This document shows, one piece after another, positions 31,570 through 41,998 of a stretch of DNA of 64,000 nucleotides. Each line of letters begins with the position of its first letter. Position 1 is the first letter of the stretch. Origin of the DNA: Callorhinus ursinus (Eukaryota; Chordata; Mammalia; Carnivora; Otariidae); contig NW_020313288.1 in NCBI RefSeq assembly GCF_003265705.1, positions 2,671,723 to 2,735,722 of the forward strand, given 5' to 3'. The notes below the pieces were generated by a model that ran no database searches, was not told where the DNA came from, and was given only the letters and a program-made list of their open reading frames with translations. The position numbers and the translations under genes were made by a program.

Positions 31570-32727
31570 TCAGACGCTCCGCACGCTGGAGATGCTGGTC
31601 AGGGGCTCTCGCATCCGAAAGCTGAGCGACCGGGAGCCCCGAAAGCTGTCCCTGGGCCTCAGCGAGCTGTCCGTGGTGGAGGCTCCGGAGTGGGCCTCAC
31701 TGACCTGGGCCAGGCAGTCCCTGGGCCCCTGCAGGCCCAGCCTGAGACACCCGCAGCAGAGGAAGGCCAGTACGGCCTGGCACACCTCCCGGCTGCGGAA
31801 GGAGTAGATGAGGGGGTTCACGGCAGAGTTGAGCACGGCCAGCGCCAGGATCCAGTCCATGCCCCGCAGGTACTCCTGCGCCCAGTCCGTGGAGCTGAAG
31901 ACATCGGCCAGCAGCAGGCCAAAGAGCGGGCCCCAGCACACCACGAAGGCCACCAGAATCATGAGCACCGTCTTGAGCAGCCGGCGGGCCTTGCGGCGGG
32001 AGGGGGGCCGGGGGGCCTTCTGTCCGTTGGCCCGCACCACCCGGAAGATGGCCCCATAGAGCGCCATGATGGCCGCCAGGATGCAGGCGAAGACCCCCAC
32101 ACAGAAGAGGATGTAGGCCTTGGAGTAGAGCGGGAGCAGGCTGGAGCAGCGCTGGAAGGCGCACACACAGTTCCAGCCGAGCAGGGGCAGCAGGCCCAGC
32201 AGGGCGGCTAGCAGCCAGCACAGCCCGATGAAGCCGTACACCCGGCCCCGCTTGCTGGCCCCGCTCTCGGCCACCGGCCGCACCATGGTGGCGAAGCGCT
32301 CGCCGGCGGTGAAGAGCAGGCTGAAGGTGGAGGCAGCCAGCGCCATGAAGAGCAGACCCTCGCGCAGGAACCAGTGGGCGGGCGCCAGGTGGAAGGTGCG
32401 GGCGCCTGACAGCAGGACGTTGGCCAGGTAGGCCACACCAGTGAGCAGGTCACTGAGCGTGATGTTGACCAGGCAGTAGTAGACCCAGCGCCGGGACCGC
32501 ATGTGGGTCACGATGGCCACCAGCACCAGAAGGTTCTCCAGCACCACCAGGCAGCTCACGGCCACGAAGATGCCCCGCAGGACCCCCAGGCTCCCCTCCT
32601 CGGGCCCGCCCCGCCCGGCCAGCCTGCCCGAGTGGTTGTAGTGCAGGACGATGAGCCGGCTGTGCCCACTGGCCACCAGCTGCTGGCAGGACTCGGGGGC
32701 CTCTGCCGGGGGCCCCGTGGTGTTCAT
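31570..32727 (-). CDS. S1PR4: S1PR4, sphingosine-1-phosphate receptor 4 (385 aa)
   Basis: This class A G-protein-coupled receptor for sphingosine-1-phosphate is a plasma-membrane protein of lymphoid and myeloid cells that signals mainly through Gi and G12/13. The intronless frame has seven hydrophobic spans. Visible family marks are an NHS sequon at N31, the R122-E123 pair of helix III that binds the lipid phosphate headgroup, ERF at 143-145 in the DRY position, CWGP at 264-267, NPLIY at 304-308, and C324/C325/C327 for palmitoylation, followed by a Ser-rich tail. It is one residue longer than human. The ATG is chosen because it aligns with the human start and has G at -3 (accGCCATGA); the frame stays open for at least 71 codons upstream. 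A possible 3' splice site (tctgccccAG at 32738-32737) lies nine bases before the ATG, which fits a non-coding 5' exon elsewhere. Confidence 0.97.
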   Translation of the reverse strand: MNTTGPPAEAPESCQQLVASGHSRLIVLHYNHSGRLAGRGGPEEGSLGVLRGIFVAVSCLVVLENLLVLVAIVTHMRSRRWVYYCLVNITLSDLLTGVAYLANVLLSGARTFHLAPAHWFLREGLLFMALAASTFSLLFTAGERFATMVRPVAESGASKRGRVYGFIGLCWLLAALLGLLPLLGWNCVCAFQRCSSLLPLYSKAYILFCVGVFACILAAIMALYGAIFRVVRANGQKAPRPPSRRKARRLLKTVLMILVAFVVCWGPLFGLLLADVFSSTDWAQEYLRGMDWILALAVLNSAVNPLIYSFRSREVCQAVLAFLCCGCLRLGLQGPRDCLAQVSEAHSGASTTDSSLRPRDSFRGSRSLSFRMREPLTSISSVRSV

Positions 32728-33094
32728 GGCGGTCCCCTGGGGCAGACTGAGGCCTGGGGTGGCTTGCCCTGGGCAGGGTGGGGCTGCCGCCTGCCCAGCC
32801 TTGGTTTCCTGTTGTTTCAAATTTCCTGTTATGTTCAAGGTACCCCCAAGCTGGGGGTGAGGCCAGGGACAGGGAGGGGCACCCCAACGGTCGGCTCCCA
32901 CCCAGGCTCCAGGAGGGTGCTGCGGTTGCTCCCGCCGCAAGACCCTGTCTCTGCCCCACTGTGGTCCTCAAAAGCCCAGGGAGGGGTGGGGGCCCCAGCA
33001 GGGAAGGGAAATGCCCCCCCCCCCTCCCCCCGGCACACGCCACCCTTCCCTGGGCTGGGCAACTCCCCTGCCCCCACATGCTACCCTCTCCAGG

Positions 33095-33300
33095 ACCCGG
33101 CTATGCTCCAAGCCTGCCCGGCACACAGTAGGTGCTTAATAAGTGTGTTAAGGCACACAGGTAAGCACCCCCAGATACCTCACTGGGGGCAGAGATGCAT
33201 CCCATTTTATTTCCAGGATGGACCTGCAGCATGCCCGTGCACAGAAGGGGAGACCGAGGCCTGGAGAGGCGGTACCAGCTGTCTCCAGTGGGAGATAAAC
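33095..33300 (+). repeat. L2/MIR-like fragment
   Basis: The segment 'cggcacacagtaggtgctta ataagtgtg' followed by 'gagaccgaggcctggagagg c' is typical of an L2 3' end. Confidence 0.5.
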
Positions 33301-33980
33301 CCCCGCACACGGACCCATGTAAGTCTCGGCCAGGACCCTCCTTACTGGGGTTGCCTGGCCCGCCCCTGAGCTGGCCTTGCTAGGAGCAGAGCTGCTGGGG
33401 ACGCATCCCCCCCAAGACAGCCCCTCACCTCTGGAGGGGGAGAGGCTCATAGGAAAAGTGGGAACTCACCCCCCCCATGCCTATCCTGAGATGCTGGGGA
33501 CCCGGGCGTGGGTGCCGGGTGGGGGAGGGGTGAAAGTAGAGCCCGTCGTGGAGAGTCGGCTGCGGGAGGCACAGGGGTCCCATTAGGGGCTCCAATATCT
33601 CCATCAGGGGCAGGGCAGTCAGGGGACTGGGGCTGAGGGCGGCCCAGCTGCCTGTGGCCACCGAGCAGCAGCACCCCCCCCCCCCGTTCACTGTTCAGCC
33701 CTGGGACAGAGCAGTTACAGGGAAGTCACAGATAGAAGTGCTGCCTGGGGAGGTGGTAGCTTCTTGTCACTGCAGGTGACCAAGCGGAACCAGGGGCCTG
33801 AAGAGGAGGCTGTGGGAACAAGGGCTGCCCAGGCAGTGGGCCTGTGAGGTTGGGGCAGGCGGACAAGCAGCCAAGTCTTGCTCAGGTACCACCGTGCATA
33901 GCTGAGAACTGAACCTTGGTCTCAACTTCACAAGGAGCCACCCAACTCAGGCATTCACAGAGAGACACACTGTGTGTTCT

Positions 33981-34450
33981 GAGGCTGAGCCTGGACCCTG
34001 AAATGGTAGCTGATGCCAGACTGAACCCTGATCCTGGACTGAGGCTGAGCCCTGATCCCAGACTGAGCCCTGATCCCAGACTGAGCCCTAATCCCAGACT
34101 GAGCCCTGAGCCCAGGCTGAGCCCTGAGCCCAGAATGAACCCTGGTCCCAGACTGAGCCCTGATCCTGGACTGAGCCCTGGTCCCAGACGGAGCCCTGAT
34201 CCCGGACTGAGCCTTGATCACCGGCCGAGCCCTGATCCCAGACTGAACCCTATTCCCAGACTGAGCCCTAAGCCTCGACTGAGCCCTGATCCTAGACTGA
34301 GCCCTGATTCCTGGCTAAACTCTGATCTAGGCTGAGTGTGTGACTAAGGGCTGGCCACAACTCTGACTCCTGACCCTGACTGAGACCTGGCCCCGAACTG
34401 AACCCTGATCCCAAACTGAGTCCCAATTCTAATTGAGCCCCAACCCCCAC
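33981..34450 (+). repeat. 18-bp minisatellite (ctgagccctgatcccaga unit)
   Basis: About 17 imperfect tandem copies of an 18-bp unit run from 34018 to 34330, with degenerate copies on both sides. Because the unit is a multiple of three, it creates an open frame on each strand reading a hexapeptide repeat (L-S-P-D-P-R on plus). These frames are a by-product of the repeat. Confidence 0.95.
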
Positions 34451-34719
34451 CCAACCCCCACTCCAGCTGCATCCCTGACTCTAGGCTCAGAGCAAATTCA
34501 GGACTAAAGTAAATGTAATGAGAGAGCAGAGTGTGACTAGTAAGGCCAAGCCATCCAACAATGACTTTCTGCCATGAATTACCTGCTGCCTGGTGGAAGG
34601 CCCTATGTGCATTGTACCTCATTTAATCTCAGGACTATCCCCATGCTACAAAAGAGCAATCCCCCCTCTAGAAACCTGCCCGAAGACGCAGCTCGGACCA
34701 GGCTCTAGTATGCGTGCAA

Positions 34720-35130
34720 AAGGTTCTTCACTGTTGCTTGTGAATGCAAAGTATCAGAAGCAGCCCAAATGTCTGTACACAGGGGAGACGCTGACCAGCC
34801 ACACCGCATCATAGCGTGGAGTACCACGCAGCCATGAACAAGAGTCCATTGGAGCTACCTCCAGGTCATATTGTTAAGTGGGGGAAAAATACGAAAAGGT
34901 ATATGTAGTAGGCTACCTTCTGTGAAACAAAGAAGGGGGAATGAAATATATATATAGCTGCTTGTTTTTGCAAAAGAAACAGAGGAAAGATAAGCCAGGA
35001 ACCAATGAGGTTGGTTCCCGATGGGGGGGCGGGTAGAGTTGGAATGGAAGGAGGAGGGCATGACGACCTCTGTTTGTGTAATTTTCAAACTCTGTTTATG
35101 CTTTCTATATTCTACAATAAAATTAAATCA
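34720..35130 (+). repeat. L1 3'-end fragment
   Basis: The words 'cttgtgaatgcaaagtatca gaagcagcccaaatgtc', 'accacgcagccatgaacaag' and a terminal 'tattctacaataaaattaaa t' fit the 3' part of an L1M. Confidence 0.65.
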
Positions 35131-35425
35131 ACAAGGGTGCGGGGAAGTAAGCTTGAGAATGGATTATGAACCAAAAACAGAGGAACCGAACTGTGTTTCA
35201 GATGAAAACAAGAACCACACAGAAACAGAGGAGAATGAGCCCATGCAACTTGTGGACACACACTTATTCTAAAGGCAAAAGGAACTACAAAAAAAAAATA
35301 TGACCTTTGTGTAGTAGATTTGTTTTCAGGAGTGGTAGAGGTGTAGTGATTCTGAAACTCTCATGTGTATTATGGGACTGAGCAAAGTAGCAAGTGTACT
35401 GATGTTCTTAAGAACCGGGTCTCCA

Positions 35426-35630
35426 GGGGCGCCTGGGTGGCTCAGTTGGTTAAGCGACTGCCTCCGGCTCAGGTCATGATCCTGGAGTCCCGGGATCGAG
35501 TCCCGCATCAGGCTCCCTGCTCAGCGGGGAGTCTGCTTCTCCCTCTGACCCTCCCCCCTCTTATGCGCTCTCTCTGTCTCTCTCTCATTCCCTCCCTTTC
35601 AAATAAATTAAAAAAAAAAATCTTAAAAAA
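35426..35630 (+). mobile_element. SINEC, sense, with 16-bp target-site duplication
   Basis: A young-looking full copy is flanked by the exact repeat aagaaccgggtctcca at 35410-35425 and 35631-35646. It carries unusual markers (ctgcctccggctc and tccctccctttcaaat) shared only with the inverted copy at 36387-36580. Confidence 0.96.
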
Positions 35631-35859
35631 AAGAACCGGGTCTCCACTGGGGAGAAAATGCAATGTAAATACAGGACGGGAGGACACACCGTTCAACCCC
35701 ACAGGGATGGAATGGGATCGAAAATATCAGCGTGGACCCGGGACTTAAACAAAAATCGATTTTGTCACTCTGTCCGCAGAGACATGCCAGGAACGACAGG
35801 CACATCTATCCAGCACCCAGATCTCGGCTTCTAAATACCACCTTCAGGGCTTCTGCGAG

Positions 35860-36145
35860 AAACTGCTGATTCCAGGGGTGGGGCAGGGGGAGTGCCTGAT
35901 GGGCCTGGAACATCCTGGTGTACCAGAAAGTCAGGAAGTGCCTCAAGAAGGATGGGGGGGGCAGTCAGTGTTTGATGGGGACAGAGGTCAGGTTTACGAG
36001 ATGAAGAAGGTCCTGGAGGCGGGTGGTGGGGATGGTGCACGGCATTATGAAATGTGTTTAACGCCCACCAGACTGGGCACTGAAAGTGCTGAAGATGGTG
36101 CATTTTATGTCAAGTGCATTTTACCACAATAAAACAAATTAGGGG
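35860..36145 (+). repeat. L1 3'-end fragment
   Basis: It follows the pattern 'gaaactgctgattccagggg', 'gatgaagaaggtcctggagg', 'gtgtttaacgcccaccagac' and 'gcattttaccacaataaaac', the L1M 3' end and its terminal polyadenylation word. Confidence 0.7.
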
Positions 36146-36193
36146 GAAAAAAAAGAATATTCTTTCTATATGATCTATAGAAAAATCTATAAT

Positions 36194-36381
36194 TTCTATA
36201 AAAATTATATAAATTCTATAAAAATTTTGCAAATAAAGTTTTATTGGCACGACGTCAACTCATTTACATACTGTCCCTGGCAGCTTTTGCTACAACAGCA
36301 GAGTTGAGTAATTGTGACAGAGACAGTCTGGCCCACAAACTATAAAAAATTCTATAAAAATTATATAAATTCTATAAAAAT
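36194..36381 (+). repeat. 32-bp direct repeats bracketing an inverted MER20-like copy
   Basis: An exact 32-bp AT-rich word occurs at 36194-36225 and 36350-36381. Between the two copies lies 36225-36339, a 115-bp MER20-like segment in sense orientation. That segment is the exact reverse complement of 37649-37763, base for base by my reading. Confidence 0.85.
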
Positions 36382-36386
36382 CTATA

Positions 36387-36580
36387 TAAAGATTTTTTTA
36401 AATTTATTTGAAAGGGAGGGAATGAGAGAGAGAGAGAGCACATGAGAGGGGGGAGGGTCAGAGGGAGAAGCAGAACCCCCGCCGAGCAGGGAGCCCGATG
36501 CGGGACTCGATCCCGGGACTCCAGGGTCATGACCTGAGCCGGAGGCAGTCGCTTAACCAACTGAGCCACCCAGGCGTCCC
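36387..36580 (-). mobile_element. SINEC, antisense, sister of the 35426 copy
   Basis: Read on the minus strand it matches the 35426-35630 element at about 95 percent, including its private markers. It is also preceded by the same gaaccgggtctcca word (36581-36594 on plus as tggagacccggttc). No matching duplication is seen at its tail end. Confidence 0.93.
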
Positions 36581-36759
36581 TGGAGACCCGGTTCCACTCC
36601 AAGGCATCCCCCCAATAACATAACAGTCACCATTTTGTGGCTGGCACAGCAGTGGCTGGCCCAGGCAAGAATCAGCACGGGGTGTTAAATTATCGGGCAG
36701 ACGCTGGTTGGGGAGCAGGGTCTCTGCATAATCTCAAAGTGTCTTCCTACGGATTCCTT

Positions 36760-36901
36760 TATTCTTTATTTTTAAATTTTTTTAAGTAGGCTCCATGCCC
36801 AGTGTGGAGCCCAGCCCAAGGCTTGAACTCACGACCCTGAGATCAAGACCTGAGCTGAGATCAAGAGTCAGTGGCTTAACCGGCTGAGCCCCCCGGGCGC
36901 C
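36760..36901 (-). mobile_element. Old SINEC, antisense
   Basis: A short old-type copy contains taggctccatgcccagtgtg and gagatcaagagtcagtggct and ends gccccccgggcgcccc. Confidence 0.85.
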
Positions 36902-37609
36902 CCCTACAGATGACTTTTTAGTTACAAAGAGGAAACTGTCTTACTGGAGAAGTGTCGTGAAGATGGTGTTTACATCACCAGGGGAGTATGATAAATCAGC
37001 ATCTGCCTTCCCGATAGGACGCAGCCGCGGGGGGCCGGTCGCTGCTGGGACGTTCCCACCAGAAGTGTGTACCCTGCATCTGACTGAGGAATCAGCCCAC
37101 AGATCCACTCTGAGGCACATCCCACAAGATATTCCAAAGAGTCAAGGTCATGAAAGGTCATGAAAGACAAAGGAGCAAGCCCACGCTGTCTTGTCTGGGA
37201 TGGAAGGAGACCCACAAGGTGTGGAGTTAAGTGCGGGGAGTGATCCTGGATGGGACATGAGCGTGGAGGGAAAGGTGCTATAAAGGACGGTATCAGGACG
37301 ACCGATGGGATTTTCGCTTGGGCTGTACATTATATAATAATATTCTACCAATGTGAGATTTCCTGAATTTGACTATCATCCTTTGCTTACAGAACAGAAG
37401 GTGTTTGTTCATAGGAAATGTTCATAGGAAGTGCTTTGGAGTCAAGGTTCATGATGCCTCCCCAACTCACTCTCAAATTATCTAGAAAAACGGAGGAAAC
37501 GGAGCAGAATCTTTTCTATAGAATATATTATATACTTTTAGATTATGTTTATAGGCAGATACAAAGCAAAAAGGTTAACCACAGGCAGATCTAGCTCTGG
37601 GATCTAGAT

Positions 37610-37805
37610 TTTTTTTCTTCAAAGGGCCAAATAGTAAATATTTTGAGCTTTGTGGGCCAGACTGTCTCTGTCACAATTACTCAACTCTGCTGTTGTAGCA
37701 AAAGCTGCCAGGGACAGTATGTAAATGAGTTGACGTCGTGCCAATAAAACTTTATTTGCAAAAAAACAGGCTTGGCGCCGGTAGTTTGTTGATCCTTGAC
37801 CTAGA
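37610..37805 (-). repeat. MER20-like hAT element, nearly complete
   Basis: It runs from 'cttcaaagggccaaatagta aatattttgagctttg' through the conserved core to 'ccggtagtttgttgatcctt gac', so both ends of the element are present. It is the likely parent of the inverted partial copy at 36225-36339. Confidence 0.7.
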
Positions 37806-38089
37806 TGAAGGGTATATGGGAGTTCGTTGTAATAGTTTTGCAACTTCTTTCCTAACTTTGTGGTCAGATTGTGGTCCTTAAATGTCACCTCCCATTAAAA
37901 AGAAGCAGGGCTACTTGGAGAAATGGCAGGGTCCAGGGCAAGTGCAGGGTGAGCCCAAAGCATCCCTCTGCGCCAGAACATGAATTCTTAAGGCCACTGG
38001 GGGCATGTCAGAAGGACTGAGGAGCCCACGTGCAGAGGTCTCCCCTGACCGGAGACCCAGCCGTGTGGGTACAACAAAAGAGTAACGCC

Positions 38090-38590
38090 CGCCATCATGC
38101 ATAAAATTCACCATCATAACCGTCTCTAAGTGCACAGCTCTGCAGCATGAAGCATACTCACGGGGCCCTGCAGCCACCCCCACCCTCCGTCTCTAGAACT
38201 TTCCATCTCCCCACACGGAGACTCTGTCCCCATGAAGCATGGACTCCCCACCCCCTGCCCCAGCCCCCGCTCCCACCCTCTCCTCTCTGTCTGTGTGGAC
38301 GGGACTCCTCTGGGGACCTCCTGGGCGTGGGGTCCTATGGGATGTGTCCTTCTGGGTCTGGCTCCTCTCACTGAGCCCAGTGTCCTCGGGGTCCCTCCGC
38401 GTCGTGGCAGGTGTCAGGGTCCCTTCCTTTCTAAGGCTGGATCGTGTTCCAGCGTGTGGATGGACTGCACTGGGTTTCTCCTTTATCCATGGATGGACAC
38501 TTGGGTTGCTTCAACCTCTTGGCTATTGTGAATAATGCTGTTGTGAACATGGGTGTGCAAGTATCTCTTCAAGATCCTGCTTTCAATTCT
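38090..38590 (-). repeat. Antisense L1 fragment
   Basis: The blocks 'atggatggacacttgggttg cttcaac', 'ggctattgtgaataatgctg' and 'gaacatgggtgtgcaagtat' are the reverse complement of the familiar L1 open-reading-frame-2 3' region. Confidence 0.75.
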
Positions 38591-39749
38591 TTTCAGTGTT
38601 TTTTTTTTTAAAAAACAGAATAATTCCAGGCAAAAAAAATGCAGAGAAAATGGAAGTATTAGAATATCACCATTTTTGCCATCCCAAATGACGTATCTAA
38701 GGAATGCTCCCCAATGGCTGCTAAGACCATCAGGAGAAAGGCTCATGGGCAAATTCATGATGGATGAATCAGACTGATGCCCCCTAAATCCAGGGATCAA
38801 TTTTAACATGGCAGAGAGAGTGAATGAACTTGATGTTCCATTATGTGTCTCCTGGAGAGGGTCAGAGATGCAGGGACATGTGCAGTGAGAGCCAAGCAGA
38901 GGTGCAGTGTCTTCCAGTCGAGGCTCACAGCACCCCCTAGGAGTGCACTCCCATTTCCAGATAGATGAGCTTGCAGGGGTTACAGGGAACGAGGCACATG
39001 TTCTTTGACACCGGGGATACCACCTGCCCTGTCTGGAGGCTGGGATACTCTACAGGACAAACGACCTGGGTTTTTAGACAGATAAGTGACCAAGAAAAAA
39101 AAGTTGGGGGATGCTTCCAGATGAAGAGAGTTACAGCAGCCAATATGCCACGTGTGGGCCTGGTTTGTGAGCAAACATTTGTGACTTATGCCCATCAGCG
39201 GTGAGACACACTGTCCTCGTGGACCCGGGGAGGGGTCAGTACTGACTCAGGAGGGCTGGGGTCTCTGTCCTGGCTTCAGGGCAGCTTCCCCTTTAGGCCC
39301 AGGGTCCAGGACACTTTGTGGGGCCTGTGCAAATGTTTTTAATTTCTTTTTGAGATTAGAAGAATAAAATGAATACAGCAATCATGAATTGGTCTTTCTA
39401 CCAACAGTGTTGTAAGAAAATCAGCGTTAACGGTTGCTTATGCAGGAGGAGGCCCACAAAGGCAACATACGTTGAGCCCACAAATGTCCAGGTGTAGCCC
39501 TGACTCGCCTCCCTGTTTTTGTAGGCTTGATATTTTCCACAATAAAAAAAAAAAAGGCCTTCAAAAGAGTTGGGTGACTCCTCCGCCAGGTGACCGAGGC
39601 GCACAGTGGCGGCGGGCTGACCGCACGTGCTCTTGATAGGATGCGGCGGAAATGGCCCTTTGCCTCTGTGGTCCTCCGCCCTAAAATCTGCAACCTGAGC
39701 CCAGTCATGAGGAAAATACCAGGCAAGCCCCCGCCAAGGGACTGTCCAG

Positions 39750-40150
39750 GAGATACGGTCAAGTCCTAACCCCTGGGACGTGGGAATGTGATCTTCTTTG
39801 AAAACAGGGTCTTTGCAGACGTAATCAAGTTAAGACGAGGTCATTAGGGTGGGCCCCCATTCACTATGACCGGCGCCCCTATAAGGAAGGAGAATGTAGA
39901 CACAGACAGACGCACACAAGAGAAGGGGCCACATGAAGGCGGAGGCAGAGACGGAGGGGCGCCTGGAGCCCCTGGAGGCTGGAGGAGGCTGGAAGGATCC
40001 TGCCCTGGAGCCTCCAGAGGGAGCACCCTGCCACACCTTGACTTCTGCCCTCCGGAATGGACAGAGGACATTTCTGCTATGTAAGTCACCCACTTTGTGG
40101 TACTTTGTTTTAGCAGCTGGAGGAAATGAATGCAATCCCTGACCAGCAGG
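39750..40150 (+). repeat. Ancient MaLR/MLT1-like solo LTR
   Basis: The block order 'caagtcctaacccctgggac', 'gggtctttgcagacgtaatc aagtta', 'ggtgggccc', 'cttgacttctgccctccgga' and 'actttgtggtactttgtttt agcagc' parallels the other LTR-like copies here. It is non-coding. Confidence 0.6.
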
Positions 40151-40429
40151 CTTTAAAACTACCGGGGTCATCAAAAACAGGGGAAGTTGGCAGCTTCTGT
40201 CTATCCGCTAGACTGGATGCTCCCTGATTCGTGAATCTCTGGAAAAAAGCCAGTAAGTTCTTTAAAAATCACAAATGAGGAAAGTCTGAGAAACTGTCAC
40301 AGACCAGCGGCGTCTCAGGAGACATGACAGCCTCAGGTCGCGAGGTGTCCTGGCTGGAGTCCCAGGACAGCAAAAGGACACTTGGGAAAAACAGGCAATC
40401 TGAATAAAGGGTGGACTTCAGGTCACAAC

Positions 40430-40615
40430 GAGTCAATGTTGGTTCATTGATTATAAAAAAAACGTACCACATTAATGTCGGATGTTTACAATAGGGAAAC
40501 TGGCTATGGTTTCATAAGACAACTGTCCGTAGTATCTTCACAATTTTTCTATAAATAGGACTATTCTGAAAAAGAAAGTGTATCTTTTATAAAAGTTAAA
40601 AAAAAAATAGAAAAG
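40430..40615 (+). repeat. L1 3'-end fragment
   Basis: 'aaaacgtaccacattaatgt', 'acaatagggaaactgg' and 'caatttttctataaatag' match the L1M 3' untranslated pattern. The following 40620-40760 looks like a MIR remnant. Confidence 0.6.
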
Positions 40616-41090
40616 GCTTGATTGAATCAGAATCTTGGCTCTGCCATCCCGCAGGCTGGAGCCTCAGTCAAACGAGTGCATTTCTCTGTGTCAGTTTCCC
40701 CATCTGAAAACAGAGGTGGGCTGGCTTGTGACACGGCCCTGAGGACGGTGGGGGACCGCGGTCCGGGGTAAGTGGAGCCGTCCCCATCCGCATCTCCACC
40801 TTCATCCGAGGCGGTGGTGGCTCCTGGAATTTGGGGTGAGTAGCAACACAGGCTGGGCTCAAATGCCGCCCCCTCCCCCAGGCCAGGGAGAGACCCCGAC
40901 TCCACCGCCCGGCTCCAAGTGCATCAGTCCCACACGGCTCCCAGGACGTGCCCTGCACGGGTGCACGGACGACACCAACCTCCCCCCTCCTTCTCCACGT
41001 GGCTACCCAACCTGGGACAGTCGCCCTGAGAAGGGGCCGCGCAGGGAGGCACCGGACGCCCCTAAGAAATCACAGGTCTCCAGACACGTC

Positions 41091-41096
41091 TTTAAT
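41091..41096 (-). terminator. GNA15: Candidate GNA15 polyadenylation signal (ATTAAA)
   Basis: The plus strand reads tttaat, giving ATTAAA in the sense of GNA15, 676 bp past the stop. It is the second most common hexamer. No AATAAA in the sense strand was seen between it and the stop codon. Confidence 0.5.
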
Positions 41097-41771
41097 GTCT
41101 TGCAAGGGGCCCCACAGAAGGGGAGGGAATAAATACAGAAAAGTTGTAAGATGCAGTGCGCCCGGGCCCCCAGACTGGGAAGTGGGGGAAATGCCTGTGG
41201 GCCTCAGTTTCCCTCGTCTGTAAACAGGGCAGGACACACCTTGAGGCACAGGCTCTGGAAGGGACAGCGTTCTCTCTTGCCGCCCGGAACGGGAAGTCCC
41301 CGCGCCGCCCAGACCTCAGGCCGGTGGATGCCGCCTCCTGTCCGCTAGGGGGCGCCAGAGTCCGGCGCCCTCGGACTGAAGACCCGCTCCCCCATCGCTG
41401 GGCTGGCGCATCACCTCGGTGGGGGTCCGCGGCCTCTTCCCCGGAGAGGACCTCCCCAGGGGTGGGGCAAGTCCTCGATCCTCTGCTCCCCTCACGTTTT
41501 CCTCCACCCTGCCATCCCAAGTGGCCCTTGTGCTCCCTTTCCGAGGAGGTAAACGGAGTCAAGGGAGGGCAAAGGCAGGGGTTGTCCTGGGGGAGGGTCA
41601 GAGAAAGGAGGGGGCGGCGACCGGCCTTCAACCGCCGACTCACTCGCGGCCCTTCCGCCCCCCGGACCTGGGGCTGAGCGACAGGGGGCGTCTGGGCTCA
41701 CTGAGCACCGGTCCGCTCGCAGGTCCCGCCTGCCACGCGCGGGTCTGAGCCCGGGGGCAGCAGGGCCTGGG
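41097..41771 (-). other. GNA15: Probable GNA15 3' untranslated region
   Basis: The interval is GC-rich and free of recognised repeats. It lies between the GNA15 stop codon and the ATTAAA hexamer. Its extent is inferred from that hexamer only. Confidence 0.5.
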
Positions 41772-41998
41772 TCACAGCAGGTTGATCTCGTCCAGGTAGC
41801 GGGCCAGGACCGAGTCCCGCACGTCCTTGAAGACCTTGCGGATGTTCTGGGTGTCCGTGGCACACGTGTAGTGGCTGAAGAGGCGCCGGGAGCGCGGACC
41901 CCTCCTGTCCCCGTCAGCGCTGTCCACGCAGCCGGCGTACATTCCGGTGTACATGTCCAGGATGAACCTCTTGGCTGCCTCTGCGTCCTGCTTCGGGC
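41772..41998 (-). CDS. GNA15: GNA15 coding exon 7 (terminal)
   Basis: It encodes [20 protein letters not shown] through YLDEINLL and TGA. It holds the TCAT guanine-contact motif and the C-terminal receptor-binding helix. The acceptor is cccccAG. Confidence 0.97.

Larger units (their letters stand above)
32728..41090. other. Intergenic region between S1PR4 and GNA15
   Basis: About 8.4 kb has no conserved coding exon. It holds an 18-bp minisatellite (33981-34450), several L1 3'-end fragments, three SINEC copies, two MER20-like segments that are exact inverted copies of one another, an antisense L1 piece and a MaLR-like LTR. A non-coding first exon of S1PR4 could lie here, but nothing in the sequence pins it down. 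Confidence 0.6.

Noticed and set aside
31531..32211. 226-aa plus-strand frame opposite S1PR4
   Set aside because: It is an antisense shadow of the receptor gene. The minus-strand frame is clearly the real one.
33916..34335. 139-aa plus-strand frame with a hexapeptide repeat
   Set aside because: It is the translation of the 18-bp minisatellite, with no conserved non-repeat part and no splice or promoter context. The opposite strand is open for the same reason.
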